Shown here in pieces: positions 42,157 to 51,513 of a stretch of 64,000 nucleotides of DNA. A program made the position numbers and the translations under genes. How positions within the stretch are numbered: position 1 is the first letter of the stretch; the number at the start of each line of letters is the position of its first letter. The notes under the pieces are model-generated. The model was not told where the DNA came from. It saw only the letters and a program-made list of their open reading frames with translations, and did no database searches. The stretch comes from an uncultured Vampirovibrio sp. (GTDB lineage Bacteria > Cyanobacteriota > Vampirovibrionia > Gastranaerophilales > Gastranaerophilaceae), in contig CAJTXT010000001.1 of NCBI GenBank assembly GCA_910583875.1, positions 124,001 through 188,000 of the forward strand, given 5' to 3'.

Positions 42157-43080
42157 ATGAAGTCAATAAAAAATATATTATTATGCGGACTTGGAGGTAT
42201 TGGCTGTGTATGTGCTTCTGCAATTTATAATGCACAATACGGAACTCTAAAAATATTAGTCGATAAAAAAAGATATGAATTATATAAATCAAATCCCACT
42301 ATTTTTAATGATAAAACTCTTCATTTAGATTATATATTACCAAATAATAGTAATTATAAAGCTGATTTAATTATTATCGCCACAAAAGATGACGGACTTA
42401 ACACTGCAATAGAAAATATAAAAAATTTTGTAAATAAAGATACAATAATTATTTCATTGCTAAATGGAATACATAGCGAAAAAGAAATAGAAAAATCTTT
42501 TCCGAATAATAAAGTATTAATCTCTTTTTACTTAGGTTGTTCTTGTATAAGAGAGGGAAGAAAAATAAAACAAAACGGAACTTATGAAATAGTAATAGGT
42601 TCAAAAGATAATAAGGATACAGAGACATTAAACAAAGTAAAAATCTTTTTTGAAAAAACAAATATAAACTATAAAATTTCTGAAAATATATGGGAAGAAT
42701 ACTGGAAAAAATTTTTGATTAATGTCGGTGTAAATCAGTTATGCGCGGCAACAGGTTTAAATTTAAAAGAAATCAGGAAGAACCCTTTGTTAATAGAAAA
42801 ATTAAAAGCATTAATGAAGGAAGCAAAATCAATTGCAGAAAAAGAAGGAATAACTAATACTGAAAGGATTTATAATGCAGCTGAAAACTTCCTTCTAAAA
42901 GAACTGGATGATGCATATCCTTCAATGCTTCAAGACGTTGAAGCAGGAAGAAAAACAGAAGTTGAAATATTTGCCGGTGAAATTATAAAACTTTCAAAAA
43001 AATATAATATAGAAACCCCTATAAATAAGACAGTATATATGCAAATAAAAGAAAAAGAGAAAAATATTAAATTTATATAA
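42157..43080 (+). CDS. panE: 2-dehydropantoate 2-reductase (PanE/ApbA family)
   Basis: A 307-residue reductase with N-terminal NADP-binding GLGGIGCVCASAI, ADLIIIATKDDGLNTAI, SLLNGIHSEKEIEK (catalytic-region Asn-Gly), EEYWKKFLINVGVNQLCAATG carrying the active-site Lys, and AEKEGI. The C-terminal helical domain has LQDVEAGRKTEVEIFAGEII, characteristic of ketopantoate reductases. It would reduce ketopantoate to pantoate for coenzyme A synthesis; family paralogs with other 2-oxo acids exist, so specificity is not certain. Confidence 0.8.
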   Translation: MKSIKNILLCGLGGIGCVCASAIYNAQYGTLKILVDKKRYELYKSNPTIFNDKTLHLDYILPNNSNYKADLIIIATKDDGLNTAIENIKNFVNKDTIIISLLNGIHSEKEIEKSFPNNKVLISFYLGCSCIREGRKIKQNGTYEIVIGSKDNKDTETLNKVKIFFEKTNINYKISENIWEEYWKKFLINVGVNQLCAATGLNLKEIRKNPLLIEKLKALMKEAKSIAEKEGITNTERIYNAAENFLLKELDDAYPSMLQDVEAGRKTEVEIFAGEIIKLSKKYNIETPINKTVYMQIKEKEKNIKFI

Positions 43081-43134
43081 AGCAATTACAATATATGTTA
43101 TAATATTGCTATTGATTTAAAGAGGGAAAAAATA

Positions 43135-44445
43135 ATGCCGAAAAAATACATTTATTTTGTAGACGTAACAAATAGAGACGGAGTTCAAACTTCAAGATTA
43201 GGGCTTGCAAAACTCCAAAAAACAATTATAAATTTAATGCTTGATGATATAGGCATTACACAGTCAGAATTTGGTTTTCCAACAACAAAACATGAAATTA
43301 ACTATTTGAATGGAAACTTAGAACTTGTTGATAGAGGCGTAATTGCAAAAACAAGATTATCCGGTTGGATGAGAGGAATAGAACAAGATGTTTTATTATC
43401 TTTTCAAAATGTACCGCGCTTAAAATACGTAAATTTATCAGTTTCAACATCAGATCAAATGATAAAAGGTAAATTTGGCGGAAAGAAAACAAGAGAAGAT
43501 ATAATAAAATCAACAACAAAAGCACTTGATACAGCAGTTGCCTGCGGCGCACAATCTATAGGTGTTAATGCAGAAGATGCATCAAGAAGTGATATAGATT
43601 ACTTAATAGATTTTGCAATAGAATCAAAAAAGCATGGTGCAGAAAAATTTAGATACTGTGATACATTAGGCTTTGATGATCCGATAAGTGCCTATGAAAG
43701 AATATATAAAATAGCAGAAGCTACAAAAATGGATATAGAACTTCACTTTCATAATGACCTTGGTATGGCAGCAGGAAACTCAGTTATGGGTGCAAAAGCT
43801 GCAATAGATGCAGGTGTAAATGCATATATTAATACTGCGGTTAACGGTATGGGAGAACGTGCCGGTAATGCCGATTTAATTTCTTGTTTACTTGGTGTTT
43901 TAAAATCAAGCGGAATGAGAGATAAATATGAAATTGATCCAAATATAGATTTATCAAAAACTTGGAAACTTGCAAAATATACAGCATATGCATTTAATGT
44001 ACCTATTCCAATTAACCAGCCGGCAACAGGTGCAAATGCATTTGCGCATGAATCAGGTATTCACGCTGATGGCGCATTAAAAGACAGATTAAACTATGAA
44101 CTTTATGATTATGAAGAATTAGGCAGAGGTGAACCTGAAATTGTTGAAACAGGAAGAATGATAACAACAGGTGAATATGGCGGTATTAAAGGTTTCAGAA
44201 ATGTATATGAAAAAATGGAAATAGAATTCCAAGATGAAGATGAAGCAAGAAATATTCTTGAACTTGCACGTTATGCAAACGTTCATACACAAAAACCTTT
44301 AACACAAAGCGAATTAAAATTCATATATTATTATCCTGATATTGCGGCAAAAATAATGACAGTAACACCGTACTATATACCAACAGGAAACTTAAAACAA
44401 AGAGTTGATAATAACTTTATCACACAACCTCATTTATTTGTATAG
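43135..44445 (+). CDS. LeuA/homocitrate synthase family enzyme, probably Re-citrate synthase
   Basis: A 436-residue DRE-TIM condensing enzyme. The catalytic start is DVTNRDGVQTSRLGLAKLQK, the metal His pair is in ELHFHNDLGMAAGNS, and NTAVNGMGERAGNADLISCL is the usual NGxGERxGN element. It lacks the long LeuA regulatory domain. DVTNRDGVQT rather than D-x-T-L-R-D-G is, from memory, the variant seen in Re-citrate synthases of anaerobes. The following genes encode an aconitase-type pair and an isocitrate-type dehydrogenase, so acetyl-CoA plus oxaloacetate to citrate is the most coherent reading. Homocitrate or 2-isopropylmalate synthase are the alternatives. Confidence 0.7.
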   Translation: MPKKYIYFVDVTNRDGVQTSRLGLAKLQKTIINLMLDDIGITQSEFGFPTTKHEINYLNGNLELVDRGVIAKTRLSGWMRGIEQDVLLSFQNVPRLKYVNLSVSTSDQMIKGKFGGKKTREDIIKSTTKALDTAVACGAQSIGVNAEDASRSDIDYLIDFAIESKKHGAEKFRYCDTLGFDDPISAYERIYKIAEATKMDIELHFHNDLGMAAGNSVMGAKAAIDAGVNAYINTAVNGMGERAGNADLISCLLGVLKSSGMRDKYEIDPNIDLSKTWKLAKYTAYAFNVPIPINQPATGANAFAHESGIHADGALKDRLNYELYDYEELGRGEPEIVETGRMITTGEYGGIKGFRNVYEKMEIEFQDEDEARNILELARYANVHTQKPLTQSELKFIYYYPDIAAKIMTVTPYYIPTGNLKQRVDNNFITQPHLFV

Positions 44446-44453
44446 GAGATATC

Positions 44454-45707
44454 ATGGGACAAACAATAGCAGAAAAAATTCTATCTGCACACGCAGGTAA
44501 ACAGGTAAGACCTGGAGAATTAGTTATTTCAAATATAGATGTAGTTATGGTTCAAGATGGAACTGGGCCATTAGCTGTTAGTGAATTCAAAAAAATGAAT
44601 AAAACTAAAACCTTTAATCCGGAAAGAACAATTTTATTCATTGACCACGCAGCACCAAGCCCAAGAAAAGAATTATCAAATTCTCATACTGTTTTAAGAG
44701 ATTTTGCAAAAGAATATGGTGCTATTTTATCAGAAGTAGGTGAAGGCGTTTGCCACCAACGATTAATTGAAAGTTATGTAAACCCGGGAGAAACTTTATT
44801 AGGTGCAGACTCTCACACTTGTACCTCAGGCGCTCTGGGAGCTTTTGCAACAGGTGCAGGTTCTACTGATATTGCAGTTGTAATGGCATTAGGTAAAACT
44901 TGGTTAAAAGTTCCTGCAACATTTAAAATTGTATTAGAAGGTGAATTTCCCAAAGGTGTATATGCAAAAGATTTGATTTTACACTTAATCGGATTAATAG
45001 GTGCTGATGGAGCTACATATAAAGCACTAGAATTTACAGGAAGTGCAGTAAAAAATCTTACAATGGCTGAACGTTTTACAATTTCTAATATGGCAGTAGA
45101 AGCAGGTGCTAAAGTAGGTCTATTCGAAACAGATGAAAAAACTTATGAATATTTGAAAGAACACGGAAGAGCAGATAAATACAAAGAAATAAAACCTGAT
45201 GAAGATGCTGATTATGAAAGAGTAATAAACATAAATCTTAATGACTTAAAACCAACAATTTCATGTCCACATACAGTTGATAACACAAAAACAATTGATG
45301 AAATGGAAAAAGTTAAAGTTAATCAGGTATATATAGGTACTTGTACAAACGGACGTATTGAAGATTTAAGAATTGCAGCAGATATCTTAAAAGGTAAGAA
45401 AGTAAAAGAAGGTGTAAGACTTTTGGTTTCACCGGCTTCAAGAAAAGTATTCTTAGAAGCATTAAATGAAGGGTTAATTACAACCTTTGTTGAAGCAGGT
45501 GCTGCAATTGTAACCTCAGGATGCGGTGCTTGTGTCGGAGTTCACGCTGGTATTTTAGGTGACGGAGAAGTATGCTTAGCAACTCAAAACCGTAATTTTA
45601 GAGGAAGAATGGGAAATACAGAAGGCTTTATTTATTTAGCATCACCTGCAACCGCTGCATATAGTGCAATTAAAGGTTATATAGCTGATGTAAGGGAGGT
45701 TTTATAA
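44454..45707 (+). CDS. Aconitase-family large subunit (LeuC/homoaconitase type)
   Basis: A 417-residue [4Fe-4S] hydro-lyase large subunit. Substrate and cluster motifs: LGADSHTCTSGALGAFATGA with the first cluster Cys, then TCTNGRIEDLRIAADILKG and TSGCGACVGVHAGILGDGE, where the two further Cys lie. Annotation by homology would be 3-isopropylmalate or homoaconitate dehydratase; in this operon it likely interconverts citrate and isocitrate with the small subunit. It ends on the same base where the small subunit gene starts. Confidence 0.85.
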   Translation: MGQTIAEKILSAHAGKQVRPGELVISNIDVVMVQDGTGPLAVSEFKKMNKTKTFNPERTILFIDHAAPSPRKELSNSHTVLRDFAKEYGAILSEVGEGVCHQRLIESYVNPGETLLGADSHTCTSGALGAFATGAGSTDIAVVMALGKTWLKVPATFKIVLEGEFPKGVYAKDLILHLIGLIGADGATYKALEFTGSAVKNLTMAERFTISNMAVEAGAKVGLFETDEKTYEYLKEHGRADKYKEIKPDEDADYERVININLNDLKPTISCPHTVDNTKTIDEMEKVKVNQVYIGTCTNGRIEDLRIAADILKGKKVKEGVRLLVSPASRKVFLEALNEGLITTFVEAGAAIVTSGCGACVGVHAGILGDGEVCLATQNRNFRGRMGNTEGFIYLASPATAAYSAIKGYIADVREVL

Positions 45708-46207
45708 TGGAATTAAAAGGAAAAGCATTTAAATTTGGTGATGATATATCAACAGACCACATAGCACCTGGAAGATTATTCCATTTACGTTCAAATCTTC
45801 CGGAACTTGCAAAACATGTACTCGAAGATGCAGACCCAGAATTTGCTTCAAAAATGAGTAAAGGTGATTTTGTTGTTGCAGGCAATAACTTTGGACTAGG
45901 TTCATCAAGAGAACATGCACCTCAAATTATTAAAATAGCTGGCGTTGGTGCTGTTTTAGCAAAAAGCTTTGCAAGAATTTTTTATAGAAATGCGATTAAT
46001 ATAGGTTTACTTTTAATTGAATGCGATACAGATAAAATTGATGCAAATGATGAACTTGAAATTAATGTAAAAGAAGGTTTTGTATATAACAAAACAAAAG
46101 ATATTAAATTAGAATTTGCTCCATTACCTGATGTAATGATAAAACTGCTAAACGAAGGCGGTTTAATTGAACATTTAAGAATACATGGCGATTTTGATTT
46201 GGTATAG
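45707..46207 (+). CDS. Aconitase-family small subunit (LeuD type)
   Basis: A 166-residue swivel domain. Motifs: FGDDISTDHIAPGR, FVVAGNNFGLGSSREHAPQI (the GSSREHA loop binds the substrate carboxylate) and ARIFYRNAINIGLLLIE. It pairs with the preceding large subunit; start and stop share one base, so the subunits are translationally coupled. Confidence 0.9.
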   Translation: MELKGKAFKFGDDISTDHIAPGRLFHLRSNLPELAKHVLEDADPEFASKMSKGDFVVAGNNFGLGSSREHAPQIIKIAGVGAVLAKSFARIFYRNAINIGLLLIECDTDKIDANDELEINVKEGFVYNKTKDIKLEFAPLPDVMIKLLNEGGLIEHLRIHGDFDLV

Positions 46208-46216
46208 GAGACACAA

Positions 46217-47212
46217 ATGCAAACAGTTACATTAATTCCCGGAGATGGAATAGGACCAGAAATAACAACTTCTGTGGTGGAAATATTGAAAGCAGCAGGC
46301 GCTGATATAGAATGGGATATTCAAACGGCAGGTGCAGATGTTGCAGAAAAAGAAGGCGCACCTTTACCAGAGAGAGTAATCGAATCAATCAAAAAAAATA
46401 AAGTTGCACTAAAAGCACCTGTAACAACACCTATAGGTAAAGGGTTCAGAAGTGTTAATGTTCAATTAAGAAAAGCTCTTGATTTATATTCAAATCTTCG
46501 TCCTTGCAAAAATATAGAAGGGATAAAAACAAGATTTGATAATGTAGACTTGGTAATAGTAAGAGAAAATACAGAAGATTTATACGCAGGTATTGAAAGA
46601 CAAATAGATGAAGATAGTGCTGAATCTATTAAAATAATTACAAGAAAAGCTTCTTTAAGAATTGCAGAATTTGCATTTGAATATGCTGTAAAAAATAATA
46701 GAAAACTTGTAACAGCAGTTTCAAAAGCTAATATTTGTAAATTAACAGATGGATTATTTCTTGAATGTGCTAGAGAAATTGCAAAAAAATATCCGAATAT
46801 AGAATATAAAGAAATACTTGTAGATAATTTATGTATGCAATTAGTTCAAAACCCAGAAAAATTTGATGTACTTGTACTTCCAAATTTATACGGAGATATA
46901 GTTTCTGATTTGTGTGCAGGATTAATCGGTGGTTTAGGTATTGCACAAGGTGCAAATATAGGTCTTGAAGCTGCAGTTTTTGAACCTGTACATGGAAGCG
47001 CACCAGATATAAAAGGTCAAAATAAAGCAAATCCAACAGCATTATTGTTATCTGCAATAGAAATGCTTAAATATATAAATCAAAAAGACATTGCGGAAAA
47101 AGTTGAAAAAGCATTATTTAAAACAATAAAAGAAGGCAAATCATTGACTAATGATTTGGGTGGTAATGCATCAACTAATGAATATACACAAGCAATTATT
47201 TCAAATATATAA
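46217..47212 (+). CDS. Isocitrate/isopropylmalate dehydrogenase family, isocitrate-type
   Basis: A 331-residue beta-decarboxylating dehydrogenase. N-terminal IPGDGIGPEI, LRKALDLYSNLRPCKNIEG, and the substrate loop VRENTEDLYAGIERQID. Isocitrate and homoisocitrate enzymes have RENTE here, whereas isopropylmalate enzymes have RELTGG, which argues against leucine synthesis. Metal Asp residues are in VLPNLYGDIVSDLCAGLIGG, and the adenine-binding region is EPVHGSAPDIKGQNKANPTA. NAD-type adenine contact is suggested by the lack of the NADP-specific Lys/Tyr pattern, but not certain. Last gene of the operon, followed by a strong terminator. Confidence 0.8.
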   Translation: MQTVTLIPGDGIGPEITTSVVEILKAAGADIEWDIQTAGADVAEKEGAPLPERVIESIKKNKVALKAPVTTPIGKGFRSVNVQLRKALDLYSNLRPCKNIEGIKTRFDNVDLVIVRENTEDLYAGIERQIDEDSAESIKIITRKASLRIAEFAFEYAVKNNRKLVTAVSKANICKLTDGLFLECAREIAKKYPNIEYKEILVDNLCMQLVQNPEKFDVLVLPNLYGDIVSDLCAGLIGGLGIAQGANIGLEAAVFEPVHGSAPDIKGQNKANPTALLLSAIEMLKYINQKDIAEKVEKALFKTIKEGKSLTNDLGGNASTNEYTQAIISNI

Positions 47213-47220
47213 GTATAATT

Positions 47221-47275
47221 AAACATGGAAAAAGGAAGAGCCAACTATGTTTTAGCCCTTCCTTTTTCCATGTTT
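47221..47275 (+). terminator. Rho-independent terminator of the citrate-like operon
   Basis: AAACATGGAAAAAGGAAG (from 47,221) pairs with CTTCCTTTTTCCATGTTT (to 47,275), an 18-bp stem extended by GC/GC around a loop. Confidence 0.85.
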
Positions 47276-47370
47276 GTAAACAATTGTAAACATGTTTCTT
47301 TCATGTCATCAATTTTTCTTCGAGTATATACTTTATATATACAAGAGAAATAATAAAAGAGAGAAATACT

Positions 47371-49377
47371 ATGAATTTAAATGCTTTGAAAATGGGATTC
47401 GCAAATTACCTTCAGGAACTTAGTGAAACATCAAACAAAGAATATAACACATCAGCAAGTTCTGATGTAAGCATTTTCATGTATGCAAATGAATTCAAAA
47501 ACTATATTTCAGATGAACTTAATGTTGATAGTTCAATTTTATCAAAAGGTATTAACGAAATTCTTAATATGGAAGTAGTTAATGGTAAATTAGTTGATCC
47601 AAACGAAGAAACAACAGGTGATTCTTTTGAAATTGAAGATAATGCAGAAACAGACGGAGCAGCAAAGGGTGAAGAAGGTGTTGTTCAAGATGGAGCAATT
47701 CCGGAAGAGGGAGCATTACCTAAAGATAGCTCATTAATAGGCAGTGAAGAAGAAGGCAGTGAGCAAACACTTCTAACTGACTTCTTAAATGAATTATTTG
47801 AAGACGAAACTATCAAAGGACTTTTAGATACAGATAAAAGCGGCGAATTAGATGAAGAAGAAATTGGCACATTTTTAGATGCAATAAAAGGCTTCGATGG
47901 CGATGAAGAAAATATATCATTAGAAGATGTAATTGGTGCACTGCAAGCAATACAAGACGATACATTTACATTGACACCGGAAGAAGAACCTGAATTAGAA
48001 GAAATTGAAGAAACAGAACAACCTCAAACAGCACAACAGACAGGCAGTGTTCCAAGTTCAGGCGGAGGTTCATACGGCGGCAGCGGAGTTTCAGGAAATT
48101 CTAATTCTGCAGGTGTTCAAGAAAAAACACTTGATAATATGAGCAAAGAAGAATTAAATGCCGAATTAAATACCGCACAAAGCCAATTATCAGAAAAACA
48201 AAATGTATTGAATTCACTTCTTGATGGTTCAGATTCTAAATTACAATCTCTACAGGAAGCAATAGATTCATCATATGATAAATATCAAGAACAATTAAAA
48301 TTAGTTGATGAAGATATGGCAAAAGAAGTTGATGAACTAAAAGAATCAATTGACGCAAAACAAGAAGAAATTGATGCAAAAGATATGGAAATTGCTAAAC
48401 AAGAATCAACTGTTAGCGATGCTGAAACATCATATAACAATGCAGTTTCATCAAGAGAAAACTTGGAAGCATCATTAGCAGCATTAAAGAGCGCAGATAC
48501 TTCAAATATGAGTGAAGATAAAGCCTCTGAATTAAATGCAAAAATTTCTGAACTTGAAAACAATAAAATTCCAGAAGCAGAAAAAGCTGAAGAAGCAGCA
48601 AAAAAAGCTTGGGATGATGCAAAAGATAATTTAGAAAAATTAGAAGAACAAAGAGAAGAACTCGAAACAGGCAAAGGCGGCTTGAATGAGTTAAATGATA
48701 AAATGACAGAACTTGAAGCAGCTATTGCAGAAAAGTATCCTGAAGTAAAAGAATATATGGATGCATATAATGATGCAAAAGAAGAATATGCAGAATATAA
48801 AGAATCAGCTGTTTCTTCTGCAAAAGCAGATGTTCAAGAAGCACAAAAATATGTAGATGAAGTTAATACAGCTATTAACAACTATGATAATAAACAAACA
48901 ACTAAAGAATACCTAATTGGAGATGATTTACAAGCAGCAATTGACTGGGCTCGTAAATATGATGATATGAGCCAAGATCAAATGAGACAAGTTTTTGCAG
49001 ACTTAGGATATCAATTTGATTATGATGCTTGGTGCGCAGACTTTGTAAGAATGGCATTAGGCGAAGCTATAGGTGATGAAAACTTACCTGATTGGTATAG
49101 AAATTGTTCGAATAAAGCCTTCTGTCCAACAATACAACAATGTGGTGAAGGTCATCAAATAAGCGCAGAAGAAGCACAACCTGGGGACATAGTTCTTTAT
49201 GACTGGGATGGAGACGGTAGTGCAGACCACGTAGGTTTATTTGTTGATAATGGTGACGGAAGTTCAACAATTACAGCAATTGAAGGTAACACTTCAGGTG
49301 CAGGCGGCGGAAGCTGTGTTGAAGAAAAATCAAGAAACAGAGGCAATATTATCGGAATTTACTCAATGCGTAAATAA
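47371..49377 (+). CDS. EF-hand, coiled-coil and CHAP-type peptidase protein A
   Basis: A 668-residue acidic protein. Residues 1-85 are a compact domain shared with the next gene (SIFMYANEFKNYISDEL, INEILNMEVVNGKLVDPNEE). Around residues 150-162 there is a canonical EF-hand loop DTDKSGELDEEE, then a degenerate second one. A Gly/Ser-rich linker and a coiled coil (about 255-510) follow. The C-terminal domain is CHAP/NlpC-like, with Cys555 in DAWCADFVRMAL and His620 in GSADHVGLFVDNGDG, plus AQPGDIVLYDWDGDG. It probably cleaves peptidoglycan cross-links. No conventional signal peptide is present, so export must use another route or the shared N-terminal domain. RBS AGAGAG upstream. Confidence 0.7.
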   Translation: MNLNALKMGFANYLQELSETSNKEYNTSASSDVSIFMYANEFKNYISDELNVDSSILSKGINEILNMEVVNGKLVDPNEETTGDSFEIEDNAETDGAAKGEEGVVQDGAIPEEGALPKDSSLIGSEEEGSEQTLLTDFLNELFEDETIKGLLDTDKSGELDEEEIGTFLDAIKGFDGDEENISLEDVIGALQAIQDDTFTLTPEEEPELEEIEETEQPQTAQQTGSVPSSGGGSYGGSGVSGNSNSAGVQEKTLDNMSKEELNAELNTAQSQLSEKQNVLNSLLDGSDSKLQSLQEAIDSSYDKYQEQLKLVDEDMAKEVDELKESIDAKQEEIDAKDMEIAKQESTVSDAETSYNNAVSSRENLEASLAALKSADTSNMSEDKASELNAKISELENNKIPEAEKAEEAAKKAWDDAKDNLEKLEEQREELETGKGGLNELNDKMTELEAAIAEKYPEVKEYMDAYNDAKEEYAEYKESAVSSAKADVQEAQKYVDEVNTAINNYDNKQTTKEYLIGDDLQAAIDWARKYDDMSQDQMRQVFADLGYQFDYDAWCADFVRMALGEAIGDENLPDWYRNCSNKAFCPTIQQCGEGHQISAEEAQPGDIVLYDWDGDGSADHVGLFVDNGDGSSTITAIEGNTSGAGGGSCVEEKSRNRGNIIGIYSMRK

Positions 49378-49469
49378 TAAATATAAAAATTAAGAAATGT
49401 AAACAAAGTTCATAATTATCTAAACATGTATAAAAGAAATGTCGATTACATACATGAAAAGGAGTAATT

Positions 49470-51446
49470 ATGAACTTTGAAACATTAAAGCTCGGATTTA
49501 AAAATTACTTAGAAGAACTAAAAGAAACTTCTAATAAAGATTATAATGTTGAAAGCTCAGAAGCAAGTATTTTTATGTATGCTAATGAGTTTAAAAACTA
49601 CATTACTGACGAGTTAAATTGTGATACATCAATATTTTCAAAAAGTATTAATGATATTTTAAAAATGGATATTGTTAATGGTAAATTAGTAGATCCTAAT
49701 GAAGAAAATAGTGGTGACTCCTTTAATATTTCCGATAATGAAAATGTACCAGAAGAGTCTGTTGATGGTGAAATTGCCGCAGATGCATCAATTGAAAATG
49801 CTCCTGTAGTAGATACGGAAGGAGCAGACAATGCAGTAGCACCGGAAGAAGGAAATAATGAAAATATACTGACAAGTATATTAAATAACTTATTTGAAGA
49901 TGAAAGTGTAAAAGGACTTCTGGATACAGATAAAAGCGGTGATTTAAATGATGAAGAAATTCAGACATTTTTAGATGCAATAAAAGGTATAGACGGAAAC
50001 GAAGAAGATATTTCCCTTGAAGACATTTTAGGCGCACTTCAAGCAATTCAAGATGAATCTTTCAGTTTAGAACCGGAAGTTGAAGAACCTGAAGTTGAAG
50101 AAGTTGATGATGTTCAACAACCGCAATCAGCACAACAACCTTCTAATGTATCCTCGGGAGGTAATGCTGGTCGTACATCAGGAGGTAATGTAGCACCATT
50201 ACAAAGCTCTCAACCTCAAGAAAAAACGCTTGTTGATATGACAAAAGAAGAGCTAAATTCAGAATTAAATAAAGCACAATCTGATTTATCAACAAAACAA
50301 GATACATTATCATCATTACTTGATGGCTCTGACTCAAAAATTCAAGACTTACAAGGTAATATTGATGAAGCCTATGAAGCATATCAAGAACAGCTAAAAT
50401 TAGTTGATGAGGATTTAGCAAAAGAAGTTGATGAATTAAAAACATCTATTGATGATAAACAAGCAGAAATTGATGCAAAAGAACTAGAAATTTCTAATCA
50501 AGAAACAGTTGTAAGTAATGCAGAAAATTCTTATAATAATGCAGTATCAACCAGAGAAACTCTTGAATCTTCTTTATCTTCACTAAAAAGTGCAGATAGA
50601 TCTAATATGGATAGTGACAAACAAGCCGAATTAGATTCTAAAATTGCTGATCTTGAACAAAAAATAGAAACAGCTAAAAAAGCAGAAACAGAAGCAAAAG
50701 AAGCTTGGGATGATGCAAAAGACAAATTAAAGCAATTAGAAGATGACAAAACTGAGCTTGAAACAGGCGAAGGCGGTCTGGAAGAATTAGAAAGTCAAAT
50801 GACCGAACTTGAAGAACGTATAGCAGAAGAACATCCTCAAATTAAACAATATATGGATGATTATAATGATGCGAAAGAAGATTTAGCTACATATAAAGAC
50901 TCAGCTATATCAACAGCTAAAGCAGATGTTGTTCAAGCACAAGATTACGTAAATGAAATTAATACAGCAATAAATGAAGTTGAAAATAAAGAAAAAGCAG
51001 CAGAATACAGTCTTAATCCAAAAGATCAGTATAATTCAGAAGAAGGTCAAAGACTTGTAGATACTGCAATGGATATGCTGGCAAAATACGGCTCATCCAC
51101 AGGCTATTGTGCAACAGGAGTTAGCAGAACAATGGCAATGGCTTATGGTATATCAATGGGCGGTAATGGATGCGATTGGGATAGCAATATGGACCAATTA
51201 GTTTCCAAAGGCATGTTTGTTGAAGTAACAAGTGAATATCCATCTTCAGGAGACCTAACAAGCTTGCCGGCTGGTGCTGTTGTATGTTGGGAAGCAACAA
51301 CAGGAACAGGCGGCGGTGGTTACGAATATGGACACGTTACAATAGCAGATGGTAACGGCGGAGAAATTTCAGACCACCACGCATCAAATATTTATCAAAC
51401 TATTGGCGGCAGAAGCGACACATATAGAGTATATATTCCAGTATAA
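49470..51446 (+). CDS. EF-hand, coiled-coil and CHAP-type peptidase protein B
   Basis: A 658-residue tandem paralog of the preceding protein. It shares the N-terminal domain (SIFMYANEFKNYITDEL, GKLVDPNEE), the EF-hand loop DTDKSGDLNDEE and the coiled coil nearly residue by residue. The C-terminal domain is different: Cys547 in STGYCATGVSRTMAMAYG and His622 in YEYGHVTIADGNGG suggest another papain-like (CHAP/NlpC-type) amidase or peptidase subfamily. As with its partner, no signal peptide is visible. Strong AAGGAG before ATG. Tandem duplicates with exchanged catalytic ends suggest two activities delivered by one platform. Confidence 0.7.
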   Translation: MNFETLKLGFKNYLEELKETSNKDYNVESSEASIFMYANEFKNYITDELNCDTSIFSKSINDILKMDIVNGKLVDPNEENSGDSFNISDNENVPEESVDGEIAADASIENAPVVDTEGADNAVAPEEGNNENILTSILNNLFEDESVKGLLDTDKSGDLNDEEIQTFLDAIKGIDGNEEDISLEDILGALQAIQDESFSLEPEVEEPEVEEVDDVQQPQSAQQPSNVSSGGNAGRTSGGNVAPLQSSQPQEKTLVDMTKEELNSELNKAQSDLSTKQDTLSSLLDGSDSKIQDLQGNIDEAYEAYQEQLKLVDEDLAKEVDELKTSIDDKQAEIDAKELEISNQETVVSNAENSYNNAVSTRETLESSLSSLKSADRSNMDSDKQAELDSKIADLEQKIETAKKAETEAKEAWDDAKDKLKQLEDDKTELETGEGGLEELESQMTELEERIAEEHPQIKQYMDDYNDAKEDLATYKDSAISTAKADVVQAQDYVNEINTAINEVENKEKAAEYSLNPKDQYNSEEGQRLVDTAMDMLAKYGSSTGYCATGVSRTMAMAYGISMGGNGCDWDSNMDQLVSKGMFVEVTSEYPSSGDLTSLPAGAVVCWEATTGTGGGGYEYGHVTIADGNGGEISDHHASNIYQTIGGRSDTYRVYIPV

Positions 51447-51460
51447 AAATTAGTAAAATA

Positions 51461-51497
51461 AAAAAGAGCTTACCTTTTAAGAAGGTAAGCTCTTTTT
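51461..51497. terminator. Bidirectional terminator between CHAP protein B and pckA
   Basis: AAAAAGAGCTTACCTT (51,461-51,476) and AAGGTAAGCTCTTTTT (51,482-51,497) form a perfect 16-bp stem with a 5-base loop. A and T runs on both sides let it serve both convergent units. Confidence 0.9.
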
Positions 51498-51513
51498 ATA
51501 ACTAAATTATAAA

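Noticed and set aside
43081..43134. T-box or leucine leader before the citrate-like operon
   Set aside because: Only 54 bases separate the genes and no T-box sequence or leader peptide is present.
48285..48674. 129-codon minus-strand frame inside CHAP-type protein A (and similar ones in B)
   Set aside because: Ser/Phe-rich antisense of the Glu/Lys-rich coiled coil; the plus-strand frame is supported by the paralog.
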